This document shows positions 47,774-56,583 of a stretch of 64,000 nucleotides of DNA, piece by piece. Every line of letters begins with the position of its first letter. The first letter of the stretch is position 1. Origin of the DNA: Herminiimonas arsenicoxydans (GTDB lineage: Bacteria; Pseudomonadota; Gammaproteobacteria; Burkholderiales; Burkholderiaceae_D); assembly GCA_000026125.1 (NCBI GenBank), contig CU207211.1, forward strand, positions 310,001 to 374,000, given 5' to 3'. The notes under the pieces were generated by a model that saw nothing but the letters and a program-made list of their open reading frames with translations, searched no databases and was not told the origin of the DNA. A program made the position numbers and the translations under genes.

Positions 47774-49102
47774 TCAGGCAGTATGTCGATCCGGACAGGC
47801 CGGCATTAAGGCATGCTTGGACATCTTGCGCGGCGCCATGCCGGTAAAAGCAAAATCGACGTCAGGTTGATGACCGGAAATGATGTCCGCAATGGCGCGC
47901 CCCGAACCGCAACCCATCGTCCAGCCCAGCGAACCATGCCCGGTATTCAGGAAGAGATTGCTGAACTTTGTTTTGCCGATGTAAGGCACATTGGAGGGCG
48001 TCAATGGGCGCAAGCCAGCCCAATATGCCGGCTGCTCATAGTCGCAGGCGTCCGGAAATAACTCGCGTGTGCGGCGCGTAATCGCGGCACAGCGTGTGGC
48101 GTTCAATTCCCTGGTATAGCCGTTGAATTCGCAGGTGCCTGCTACGCGCAGTTTGTCACCCAGGCGCGACAACACCAGTTTGTAGCCATCATCAATCAGC
48201 GAGACGGTAGGTGCCAGCTCGGCGTTCACAAGCGGATAGGTGGCCGAATATCCCTTGCCTGGATAGATCATCAGTTGGATGCCGAGTGGCTGCAGTAGCG
48301 GTACGGAAAAGCTGCCCAGCGCCATCACAAATGCATCGGCATGCAGCGTCTGATGACGGCCTTCTGCATCGATGACTTCTACCCCCGTCACACGTGCCGC
48401 AGCGCCGCTGCCCTCGGTGATCAGTCGCGTCACTGTCGTGCTGAATTGGAAATGTACGCCGCGTTCCTGTGCCTTGCGTGCCAGGCCGGTGGTGAATTTA
48501 TAGATATCGCCGGATTCGTCTGTTTCAGTGAAATCTGCGCCGACGATCTGCGGGCGGATATGGGCCAATGCCGGTTCCAGTTTGACGGCTTCGTCGGCTG
48601 TCATCGGGGTGCGTGGGCAACCCAGATCGCGCATCACGGCAGCAGATGCCAGGGATTCGTCAAAGTCTTTTTGACTGGTATAAAAATGCAGGATGCCGCG
48701 GGTCAGGCAGTCGTAGTCTATGTCGACTTCGCTACGCACAGCCTGCAAGGTCTGGCGGCTGTATTCGGCGATGGCAACAATCTGGTGGATGTTGTGCACG
48801 GTACGTGCGGGCATGCATTCGCGCAGAAAATTCACGCCCCATTTCCATTGCAGCCATTCGGCACGGAAGCGATACAGCAAAGGCGCATCTTCCTTGCCCA
48901 GTGATTTGAGTATGGTCATCGGAGCGGTTTTATTGGCCCATGGCGTCGCGTGCGATACCGAAATCTGGCAACCGTTGGCAAAACTGGTTTCCTGCGCTGC
49001 GCCGGGTTGGCGATCAATGACGGTGACTTCGTGACCAGCCTTGTTCAAGAACCATGCCGATGCAGTACCGATAATGCCCGAACCTAAAACGATGACTTTC
49101 AT
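47774..49102 (-). CDS. dadA: D-amino acid dehydrogenase DadA
   Basis: FAD enzyme that deaminates D-amino acids, notably D-alanine, passing electrons to the quinone pool. It has 442 residues from ATG at 49102, giving the FAD motif VLGSGIIGTASAWFLN at the very start as in E. coli DadA (432). The frame continues to 49261 but that part is not DadA-like. The DadA signatures HEVTVIDRQPGAA, WAGLRPLTPSNVPYIG and LNTGHGSLGWTMGCGSG are present. No alr/dadX gene is adjacent. It is transcribed divergently from the small gene at 49454. Confidence 0.93.
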   Translation of the reverse strand: MKVIVLGSGIIGTASAWFLNKAGHEVTVIDRQPGAAQETSFANGCQISVSHATPWANKTAPMTILKSLGKEDAPLLYRFRAEWLQWKWGVNFLRECMPARTVHNIHQIVAIAEYSRQTLQAVRSEVDIDYDCLTRGILHFYTSQKDFDESLASAAVMRDLGCPRTPMTADEAVKLEPALAHIRPQIVGADFTETDESGDIYKFTTGLARKAQERGVHFQFSTTVTRLITEGSGAAARVTGVEVIDAEGRHQTLHADAFVMALGSFSVPLLQPLGIQLMIYPGKGYSATYPLVNAELAPTVSLIDDGYKLVLSRLGDKLRVAGTCEFNGYTRELNATRCAAITRRTRELFPDACDYEQPAYWAGLRPLTPSNVPYIGKTKFSNLFLNTGHGSLGWTMGCGSGRAIADIISGHQPDVDFAFTGMAPRKMSKHALMPACPDRHTA

Positions 49103-49453
49103 GACGCGATCAATCCCGAGATGTTTCGTAAGATGCCTGCGGGCCAGCGTCGCAGATGCAGCCTGCTTGCTGTATTCAGCCGGAAAATAAAACAATACCG
49201 TGCTCGACAAGTCGTTGCCTATGACGACTGTCAAGAATTGCGATAAAGCGTGGAAATTCATTTTCCCACGCCGGTTTTCATTGGAAAAAATATATTTTCG
49301 GCGCAGTCATTATCATTATCTATAAGTAATGATCTTGATTAAATACTTTAACTATACCTAATCGTTTTTAGCCTTTACGATGTGCCCGTAGTCTGCAAAA
49401 GGAAGTGCGGACTGGTTTCCGCAGTTACGTGCACATACCGAAGGAGAAGTGCC
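49103..49453. promoter_or_regulatory. dadA / small-gene spacer with conserved LysR-type block and Fur-like site
   Basis: The 351-bp spacer has no gene. The block 49337-49362 repeats 24355-24380 with one difference and holds TTAAATACTTTAA (49339-49351), a T-N11-A dyad, 92 bp before the small gene. On the minus strand GATAATGATAAT (49320 to 49309) matches two of the three hexamers of a Fur box. Confidence 0.6.
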
Positions 49454-49783
49454 ATGCTCGAACTTGAACAATGCCCGATAGGCAACGCTGTTGAATGTCA
49501 TTTGGCTGCTTACAATGCAGCGTTTTACGAACTCGGCCTGAGCTGGCACTGGGATAGCGATGTTTTCCATGCGCTGCAAAGTCTGCCGTGCGAACGCGAT
49601 CGGATCAAGACCTACATGGAAACGCATCAAGCGCATTTGCTGAAAGTATATGACGCAGATTTCCTGATCGACGCGATACAAACTACCAAGGCACGTTGCT
49701 TTGAAACAATGACCGACAATGGTGCAAAAAAAGCAGCGACCGTTAATTGGGCTGAATTCCAGCGTGCAGAAGTAGGAGTTTGA
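49454..49783 (+). CDS. Uncharacterised small protein, paralogue 2
   Basis: A 109-residue protein paralogous to that at 24460. Start ATG at 49454 is preceded by AAGGAG; the frame from 49382 lacks support. Conserved blocks: LAAYNAAFYELGLSWHWD, TYMETHQAHLLKVY, ADFLIDAIQTTKARCFE and the C-terminal NWAEFQRAEVGV. The region between the first and second blocks differs from paralogue 1. It is monocistronic, with its own terminator, and carries the same upstream 26-bp block as its paralogue, implying shared control. Function unknown. Confidence 0.84.
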   Translation: MLELEQCPIGNAVECHLAAYNAAFYELGLSWHWDSDVFHALQSLPCERDRIKTYMETHQAHLLKVYDADFLIDAIQTTKARCFETMTDNGAKKAATVNWAEFQRAEVGV

Positions 49784-49810
49784 TCATCGTTTGTCCGTAA
49801 CTTGGCGAAC

Positions 49811-49846
49811 AAAAAAGCCGCTCTGGATAACGAGCGGCTTTTTTAT
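49811..49846 (+). terminator. Intrinsic terminator after paralogue 2
   Basis: AAAAAAGCCGCTC pairs with GAGCGGCTTTTTT around TGGATAAC. It also faces the converging ubiH-like gene. Confidence 0.92.
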
Positions 49847-49867
49847 TGATACTGACTTTTTTGCCCT

Positions 49868-51007
49868 TCAGGAACGTTGGCCAAACATCATCCGTTCTGC
49901 CAGCAATTTTTTTGCCGGCTTGATGCCGTCCACCAGTCCCAATGACAATCCCAGCAAGGCTTGCGCGATTCCGCCGGCAGATGTCGCTGCGAAAATTCTT
50001 GCCATGATGTCGGTCAACTGTATGGTTGTATTGCGATCAGTCAGGCGACTGGCTGAAAATTCCCGCAAGGCTGTCGGTTCCGCCTGCCTTGCCAGCAGTC
50101 GTGCCAGCACGGTGGCATCGCGCAAACCGAGATTGAGGCCCTGGCCCGCGACCGGATGCAGCGTCTGCGCTGCATTGCCGATCGCAACAATTCTTGTCGA
50201 TGCACCGGCGTGTGCATTCAGGCCCAGCGGAAAAGCATTGCGTTGTGTCGTCGCGGTAAAGCGGCCCAGACGCGTGCCGAATGCAGTGCCCAGTTCTTCC
50301 GCAAATTGTGTGTCGCTCAATGCAAGCAGGCGTTGTGCGGTATCCGTTTTTACACACCACACCAGCGCATAACCATCTTCCTGCGGCAGGAGCGCCAATG
50401 GACCTTCATTCGTAAAGCGCTCGAAGGCGCGATGCGGAATCGGTGCGCTGACGTTGACATGCGCGACGATGGCTGTTTGTCCGTAATCGCGATGCATGGA
50501 TTTTTTCGATTGCTCGGTAAAGATGCCGCCTTCGGCTTGCACGACGATGCTGGCGGTGATGGCTTCGCGATCAGCAAAGGTAACTGTGACGGCATCATCG
50601 TTTTCGATCAGAGCGCTGACGCTGGCCGGGCGGATCAGGGAAATCCCTAGCGTGGATACCTGCGCATTTAAAGCCGCGACGATGGCGCCGTAGCGCGTGA
50701 CATAACCGAGCGCCGGCAAATCGTATTCGTCACGCTCTATCATCGTGCGACCGAAATGACCGCGTCGCGAAACGTGGATCTGATTGATTTGCGTTGCTGC
50801 AATCGGCCATGCATGCATCGTTTCAAATATCTGCCTGCTGCCGTAAGACAAGGCGATCGAGCGTGGGTCGAGCGAGGTTTGTTCTATGGTTTTTGCATCG
50901 ATCAATGCGAGTCGCTCAGGCGCAACTCCGCGCTTGACCAGCAATGCGGCAAGCGTCAGCCCGACCGGGCCGGCACCGCAAATGGCGATATCGAAATCGG
51001 TTTGCAT
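49868..51007 (-). CDS. ubiH: UbiH/UbiF-family FAD-dependent monooxygenase
   Basis: Flavin hydroxylase of the ubiquinone biosynthesis group, 379 residues. The N-terminal FAD motif AICGAGPVGLTLAALLVKRG and the C-terminal flavin-binding stretch IGNAAQTLHPVAGQGLNLGL are clear (Asn-Ala-Ala-Gln in place of the more common Asp-Ala-Ala-His). It lies 6 bp after pepP, the usual partner of ubiH in proteobacteria, which favours UbiH. Which ring position it hydroxylates cannot be told from sequence. Confidence 0.85.
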   Translation of the reverse strand: MQTDFDIAICGAGPVGLTLAALLVKRGVAPERLALIDAKTIEQTSLDPRSIALSYGSRQIFETMHAWPIAATQINQIHVSRRGHFGRTMIERDEYDLPALGYVTRYGAIVAALNAQVSTLGISLIRPASVSALIENDDAVTVTFADREAITASIVVQAEGGIFTEQSKKSMHRDYGQTAIVAHVNVSAPIPHRAFERFTNEGPLALLPQEDGYALVWCVKTDTAQRLLALSDTQFAEELGTAFGTRLGRFTATTQRNAFPLGLNAHAGASTRIVAIGNAAQTLHPVAGQGLNLGLRDATVLARLLARQAEPTALREFSASRLTDRNTTIQLTDIMARIFAATSAGGIAQALLGLSLGLVDGIKPAKKLLAERMMFGQRS

Positions 51008-51013
51008 ATCGTG

Positions 51014-52348
51014 CTAGTCGTGCTTCATCAGGGCTTCGATATCGGCCACGGTTTTTGGCGCGGCGGCGCTCAGAATATGGCAGCCGTCAGCGGTGACCAC
51101 TGCATCGTCTTCTATGCGGATTCCGATATTCCAGTATTGCTCCGGCACGCCTTCTGCCGGCCTTACATAGATGCCAGGCTCAACGGTCAGCACCATGCCG
51201 GCTTGCAGCATGCGCCATGGTTTCTCAGCGCCGTTTGCAGCGGCATCGCGATATGCGCCGACATCGTGTACATCCATGCCCAGCCAGTGGCCGGTGCGGT
51301 GCATGTAGAACTGATCGTAGGCGCGATGTTCAATCACGTCGCTTAGTGAGCCGACCTTGTTCTTGTCGAGCAGGCCGGTATCGAGCATGCCTTGCGCCAG
51401 CACTTTGACAGCGGCATCGTGGCCATCCATGAAGCGTTTACCCGGACGTGTTTCTGCTATCGCCGCATATTGCGATGCCAGCACGATTTCATACAGCTCT
51501 TTTTGCGGGCCGGAAAATTTTCCATTGACCGGAAATGCACGCGTGATATCCGAGGCATAGCTATCGAGTTCGCAACCGGCATCGATGAGCACGAGATCGC
51601 CATCCTTCAATTCGGCGTCGCTGGCGCGATAGTGCAAGACGCAGGCGTTTGCGCCGGTGGCGACGATGGAGCCGTAAGCCGGAAACTGCGAGCCGTTGTT
51701 GCGGAATTCGTGCAGGATTTCCGCTTCCAGATGATATTCGCGCAGTCCCGGACGCGCGATGCGCATTGCGCGCCTGTGCGCGGCAGCGGCGATATCGGCC
51801 GAGCGCTGCATGATGTCGATTTCGCCGGCGTCCTTGGTCAGACGCATTTCATCCAGCAATACGTGTACATCGTAGGCAGCAGTCGGCGGCGTGACGCCAG
51901 CGCGTGCCTGCGCGCGTACGTTTTGCAGCCAGCGCTGTACCTGTGCATCAAGCTTGCTGTCGCTGCCGAGCGCATAAAACAGGGCTGGCGCATTGGCCAT
52001 CAGTCTGGGCAATTCAGTGTCGATTGCTTCTATCGGATAAGCGGCGTCGAAACCGAAAGTGCTGCGTGCGGTCTCGGGGCCGTAGCGAAAGCCATCCCAG
52101 ATTTCGCGCTCCATATTTTTTTCGCGGCAGAACAGGATGGCCTGATTTTTTTCGCCGGCGATGAGCACGATGACCGCTTCCGGTTCGGTGAAGCCGGACA
52201 GATAATAAAAGTAACTGTCGTGACGATATGGATAGTCTGCATCGCGGTTGCGCATGACTTCCGGTGCGGTCGGGATGATGGCGATGCCGCCGCCCTTGGC
52301 CTGCATTTGCGCCATCAGCGCTGCGCGTCGATCGGCATACGTTTTCAT
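51014..52348 (-). CDS. pepP: Xaa-Pro aminopeptidase PepP
   Basis: Dimanganese peptidase that removes N-terminal residues before proline, 444 residues (E. coli PepP 441). The N-terminal domain spans about 1-170. The pita-bread domain carries the metal ligands: Asp in LIDAGCELDSYASDITRAFP, His in HRTGHWLGMDVHD, Glu in TVEPGIYV and Glu in IRIEDDAVVT. It sits directly after murU (1 bp) and before the ubiH-like gene on the same strand, suggesting one operon with amgK. Confidence 0.95.
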   Translation of the reverse strand: MKTYADRRAALMAQMQAKGGGIAIIPTAPEVMRNRDADYPYRHDSYFYYLSGFTEPEAVIVLIAGEKNQAILFCREKNMEREIWDGFRYGPETARSTFGFDAAYPIEAIDTELPRLMANAPALFYALGSDSKLDAQVQRWLQNVRAQARAGVTPPTAAYDVHVLLDEMRLTKDAGEIDIMQRSADIAAAAHRRAMRIARPGLREYHLEAEILHEFRNNGSQFPAYGSIVATGANACVLHYRASDAELKDGDLVLIDAGCELDSYASDITRAFPVNGKFSGPQKELYEIVLASQYAAIAETRPGKRFMDGHDAAVKVLAQGMLDTGLLDKNKVGSLSDVIEHRAYDQFYMHRTGHWLGMDVHDVGAYRDAAANGAEKPWRMLQAGMVLTVEPGIYVRPAEGVPEQYWNIGIRIEDDAVVTADGCHILSAAAPKTVADIEALMKHD

Positions 52349-52349
52349 T

Positions 52350-53060
52350 CTAATTTCCTGTCAAAGGTGCGTTCAGTTCGGCCAGTCTTTCTGCAGTACC
52401 TACGTCGGTCCAGTCGCCGCGATACAGCTCTCCGCCGACCTGGCCGCGTGCTGCGTATTCGCGCAACAGCGGTGCCAGTTTGGCAGATTCACCAGCAGTA
52501 ATCGAATCGAACATCGATGGCCGGTATACGCCGATGCCGGAAAAAGTAAGTCTGGGTTCGCCTTCATTGGCGATGGAAAAACTGTGCAGCGCGAAGTCGC
52601 CCTGCAGATGGTGCGACGGATTTTTCACCAGATACAGCCAGGCAACATCACGTTGATCGAGCGGATACGGATTACCCCATACGTCATTGTCTTCCAGCAC
52701 GCCTCTGACCTGCTTGAAGTCAAAGTGGGGGCAATAGATATCCGCTGCAAGAGCCAGAAACGGTTCGTCGCCCAGAAGATGGCGTGCTTGGGCGACGCCG
52801 CCAGCGGTCTCCAGTGCTTCGCCTTCGGCCGAATAGATGAGGTTGGCACCGAATTGTTCGCCGTTGCCAAGCGCTTCTTCTATCATGCCGCCGAGGTGCG
52901 CATGATTGATCACGATATCCTTGATGCCGGCGCGCACCAGATTCAGGATGTGCCAGACGATCAGCGGGCGCCCGCGCACCTTCAGCAAAGGCTTGGGACA
53001 GGTATCGGTCAGCGGACGCATTCTTTCACCGCGTCCGGCAGCGAAAATCATCGCTTTCAT
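52350..53060 (-). CDS. murU: N-acetylmuramate alpha-1-phosphate uridylyltransferase MurU
   Basis: Nucleotidyltransferase of the MurNAc recycling pathway that bypasses de novo UDP-MurNAc synthesis. It has 236 residues. The N-terminal signature FAAGRGERMRPLTDTCPKPL is intact, followed by LALAADIYCP (metal-binding aspartate) and GDWTDVGTAERLAEL. It lies 115 bp downstream of amgK, its pathway partner in Pseudomonas, which separates it from other sugar nucleotidyltransferases. Confidence 0.9.
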   Translation of the reverse strand: MKAMIFAAGRGERMRPLTDTCPKPLLKVRGRPLIVWHILNLVRAGIKDIVINHAHLGGMIEEALGNGEQFGANLIYSAEGEALETAGGVAQARHLLGDEPFLALAADIYCPHFDFKQVRGVLEDNDVWGNPYPLDQRDVAWLYLVKNPSHHLQGDFALHSFSIANEGEPRLTFSGIGVYRPSMFDSITAGESAKLAPLLREYAARGQVGGELYRGDWTDVGTAERLAELNAPLTGN

Positions 53061-53175
53061 TAGTGTCGCATTCGTTGATTGAGTAAATAAATGTCGTGGC
53101 GGGCAGTACTGTGTGCTGTTCAGCTAAGGCAGGTGCACCGCCAGTATTAGTATTGCAGTTGGCGTACTGTGCTGC

Positions 53176-54213
53176 TTAAAACGTATAGCCTACTTGTGGC
53201 GCCTTGTCTTCCAGCTCGTCCAGTAACTTCACCAGCGGCGCCAGTTCCTTGTAGCGGTGAGCGGCCTTGCGGGTATATTCCATCACCAGCGGTATATCCT
53301 TCAGATAGGCATCCTTGCCGTCGCGGTGGTAAAGGCGCGCAAAAATGCCGAGTACTTTCAGATGGCGCTGCAAGCCCATGTACTCGAAATCACGGTAGAA
53401 GGAATCGATGTCAGGATTGACCGGCAGGCCGGCCCGCTTGGCGCGTTCCCAATAGCGAATTGCCCAGTCGAGCACGATTTCCTCATCCCACTGGATGTAG
53501 GCATCGCGCAGCAATGAGGCAAGATCGTAGGTGATCGGGCCGTATACCGCATCCTGAAAATCGAGTATGCCGGGATTGCCTTTCTGCAGCACCATCAGAT
53601 TGCGCGAATGATAATCACGATGCACATAGACTTGCGCTTGCGCCAGATTGTTGGCGAGCAGGGCATCGAATACCTTGTTCAGTGTCGCGGTCTGTGCTGC
53701 GGTCATGGTCAGACCCAGATGCTTGCCGATATACCATTCCGGGAAGAGCATCAATTCACGCAGCAGCAGTGCACGGTCGTATTCGGGCAGCACTGCCGGT
53801 GTGCTGTGCAACTGGATCTGCACCAGCGCATTGATTGCATCGATGTACAGTGCGTGAGCATTGTCCGGATTTAATAATTGCAGGTAGGTGGTCGATCCCA
53901 GATCCGACAGTAATAAAAAGCCTTGTGGTATATCCTGTGCCAGAATGTCCGGCACGGAAACGCCACTGGCACCGAATACATCGGCGACATGAATGAACGG
54001 GCGGACATCCTCATGCGGCGGCGGTGCATCCATGACGATGTAGCTGGAGTTGTCAGCGCCGTCTATGCGGAAATAACGCCGAAAACTGGCGTCGGACGAG
54101 GCCGGTCGGAGCGTTGCGGTTTGCAGCGCCGGGGCGGGCAGGGAAGAAAGCCATTTTTTCAATTCACTCAGACGCAGGTCGTCAGAGGAGTCAGATGCAG
54201 TGTGTAAAGACAT
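53176..54213 (-). CDS. amgK: Anomeric MurNAc/GlcNAc kinase AmgK
   Basis: Aminoglycoside-phosphotransferase-fold kinase that phosphorylates MurNAc (and GlcNAc) at the anomeric carbon in cell-wall recycling. It has 345 residues. The catalytic loop VHRDYHSRNLMV and the metal-binding DFQDAVYGPITYDLASLL are clear. It is divergent from lptD with a 101-bp spacer and is followed by murU, matching the known amgK-murU arrangement. Confidence 0.9.
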   Translation of the reverse strand: MSLHTASDSSDDLRLSELKKWLSSLPAPALQTATLRPASSDASFRRYFRIDGADNSSYIVMDAPPPHEDVRPFIHVADVFGASGVSVPDILAQDIPQGFLLLSDLGSTTYLQLLNPDNAHALYIDAINALVQIQLHSTPAVLPEYDRALLLRELMLFPEWYIGKHLGLTMTAAQTATLNKVFDALLANNLAQAQVYVHRDYHSRNLMVLQKGNPGILDFQDAVYGPITYDLASLLRDAYIQWDEEIVLDWAIRYWERAKRAGLPVNPDIDSFYRDFEYMGLQRHLKVLGIFARLYHRDGKDAYLKDIPLVMEYTRKAAHRYKELAPLVKLLDELEDKAPQVGYTF

Positions 54214-54314
54214 GAAGCGAGCCTAGGTAATCCGGTTTATGGGCGGGGAGTTCCCATATAATAAGGGATTAAATTCGAAAAATCGCCAGAGATGGTACTC
54301 AAAACTTTATTTTC

Positions 54315-56567
54315 ATGACCTGGCTTTTCTCATTCCGTTCTTCTCAACGTTTCGCGACGACACTGACTGCGGTAGTGACGGCGGTTTCGGCGTCGACGTT
54401 TGCTTCTGCCCAGACACCTGCCAAACCGGCAAAGGTCAAGGATCCGGAGGCGGAAACGCGCGTCAGTTCGGAGCAGATGACCGGGCGTCCGGATCGGGAA
54501 ATCATCCTGGAGCGCGACGTTGAAATCACACGCGGCGAAACCACGCTCAATGCGGATCACGCAACGTACTGGATAGCGGAAGATGAAGTTGAGGCGAGCG
54601 GCAATGTGCGGATGAGCCGTTTTGGCGATCGCTATACCGGTGACAAGATGCGTTTCAAGATGGATGAGGGAACGGGTTACGTTACCAATCCAACCTATCA
54701 TATGCAGGGAAACAATGCGCAAGGCCGGGCCGAGCGTATTGATTTCGAGGCGGAAGACAGGGCGCTGATTACCCAGGGCACATATAGCACTTGCGAAGGC
54801 CCGGATCCTGACTGGTATTTGAAGTCGAATACCATGCACCTGGATACCGGCAAGGATGTCGGTACCGCAGGCACGACCGTGATCTACTTCAAGGATGTGC
54901 CGATTCTCGGCACGCCTTATATGTCCTTCCCGCTGTCGGATGCGCGCAAGTCGGGGATACTGGTGCCGACCATGGGTACCACCAGCACCGGCGGTTTTGA
55001 ATTGATGGTGCCCTATTATTTCAATATCGCACCGAATCGCGATTTGACCCTGTTTCCGAAATATATTGCGCGTCGCGGCTTCCAGCTGGGCGCAGATGCG
55101 CGTTATCTGGATCGCGATTATGCGGGTGAAACCAAGATTGAATTCTTGCCCAATGATACGCAAACCAAAACGAATCGTTATTCGATTGCGTCTACGCACA
55201 ATCAGAGACTGAGCCCGCAAGCGTCGTTCGGCTGGAACGTCAAGGCCGCGTCGGATGACGATTACGCGATCGATTTTTCACGGAATCTGGCTACCAGTAC
55301 CGAACGCCTGTTATTGCGCGATCTGTATTTCAACTATGCGGGGAATTTCTGGAATGCGACGGCGCGTGCCTCCAATTATCAGGTCCTGCAAGACGTGCTG
55401 GCACCGATTACGCGTCCTTATGACCGTCTGCCGCAACTGACGCTGCAAGCCGGGCGGCAGGACGTCAACGGTTTTGACTGGGCAACGACGGTCGAAGCGA
55501 CACGTTTCTGGCATCCCGATCTGGTGCGTGGTGAACGTTATGTGCTCAACCCGAGTATTTCGTATCCTATCGTGCGTCCCAGCTATTTTATAACGCCGAA
55601 AGTTTCCCTGAACGCTGCCAGTTATAGCGTGGAAAATCCGCTGACGCGAACCAATGCCAGTTATAGCCGGACCTTGCCAACCTTCTCGCTGGATAGCGGT
55701 CTGATTTTCGAGCGCGAGACCAGTATCTTCGGCGAAGCGGCGACACAAACCCTGGAGCCGCGCCTGTTTTACGTGAAGACGCCTTATCGCAACCAGGCCA
55801 ATCCGGTTTTCGACTCTGCAGAAGCCGATCTGAGCTTTGCGCAAATTTTCAGTGAAAACCGTTTTATCGGCAATGATCGTATCAGCAATGCAAATCAGCT
55901 GACGACGGCGCTGGTTTCTCGTTATATAGAACCAAGCGGCGCGGAACGCTTGCGCGTGGCGCTTGCGCAACGTTTTTATTTTGAGGATCAAAAAGTAGCG
56001 CTGCCGGGAGTGGTGCCGCAAGGTGGCAGCAAATCCGATATCTTGGGCTCTGGTACACTCAGAATTTCCAATGCCTTGAGTACGGAAGGCAATCTGCAAT
56101 ACAGTTCTACCCAGAAAACCGTCAGCCGCGGTAATGCGAGTGTGAGCTGGCGGCCGGAGCCGAAGAAAGTATTGAATCTGGCTTATCGCGTTGATGTGCC
56201 GAATGCCTTGCGTCAGGTCGACGTATCCGGCCAGTGGCCACTAGGTGATCGCTGGTACGGCGTTGGTCGGATGAACTATTCATTATCAAACGATTATGCA
56301 AACCGGCCAGGTTATAAACAAATAAATGTACCGCCCAAGCAGGGTTTGTCCGAAGGTTTGCTCGGTCTGGAATACAAGGCTGACTGCTGGATCTTCCGCG
56401 TCGTCGCGCAACGCATTCCGACCGCAACAGGAAAAGCCACGACCTCGCTCTTTTTCCAGCTTGAATTAAGCGGCCTGACCAAGCTGGGTTCCGATCCGAT
56501 GGAAGCCCTGCGCACGAATATTCCTGGCTATCAAGTCATCAATAAACCTTCCAATATCAATTATTAA
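54315..56567 (+). CDS. lptD: LPS-assembly protein LptD
   Basis: Outer-membrane beta-barrel that inserts LPS into the outer leaflet with LptE. It has 750 residues. A signal peptide runs to about residue 33 (TFASA-QTP). The N-terminal OstA/LptA-like jellyroll is at about 48-160 and the barrel from about 200 to the end. Single cysteines at YSTCEGPDPDW and KADCWIFRV are at the places where LptD makes its interdomain disulphide. It starts the lptD-surA-pdxA-rsmA cluster, the same order as E. coli. No Shine-Dalgarno is evident at the chosen ATG. Confidence 0.95.
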   Translation: MTWLFSFRSSQRFATTLTAVVTAVSASTFASAQTPAKPAKVKDPEAETRVSSEQMTGRPDREIILERDVEITRGETTLNADHATYWIAEDEVEASGNVRMSRFGDRYTGDKMRFKMDEGTGYVTNPTYHMQGNNAQGRAERIDFEAEDRALITQGTYSTCEGPDPDWYLKSNTMHLDTGKDVGTAGTTVIYFKDVPILGTPYMSFPLSDARKSGILVPTMGTTSTGGFELMVPYYFNIAPNRDLTLFPKYIARRGFQLGADARYLDRDYAGETKIEFLPNDTQTKTNRYSIASTHNQRLSPQASFGWNVKAASDDDYAIDFSRNLATSTERLLLRDLYFNYAGNFWNATARASNYQVLQDVLAPITRPYDRLPQLTLQAGRQDVNGFDWATTVEATRFWHPDLVRGERYVLNPSISYPIVRPSYFITPKVSLNAASYSVENPLTRTNASYSRTLPTFSLDSGLIFERETSIFGEAATQTLEPRLFYVKTPYRNQANPVFDSAEADLSFAQIFSENRFIGNDRISNANQLTTALVSRYIEPSGAERLRVALAQRFYFEDQKVALPGVVPQGGSKSDILGSGTLRISNALSTEGNLQYSSTQKTVSRGNASVSWRPEPKKVLNLAYRVDVPNALRQVDVSGQWPLGDRWYGVGRMNYSLSNDYANRPGYKQINVPPKQGLSEGLLGLEYKADCWIFRVVAQRIPTATGKATTSLFFQLELSGLTKLGSDPMEALRTNIPGYQVINKPSNINY

Positions 56568-56583
56568 GCTGGTACGTAAACTC

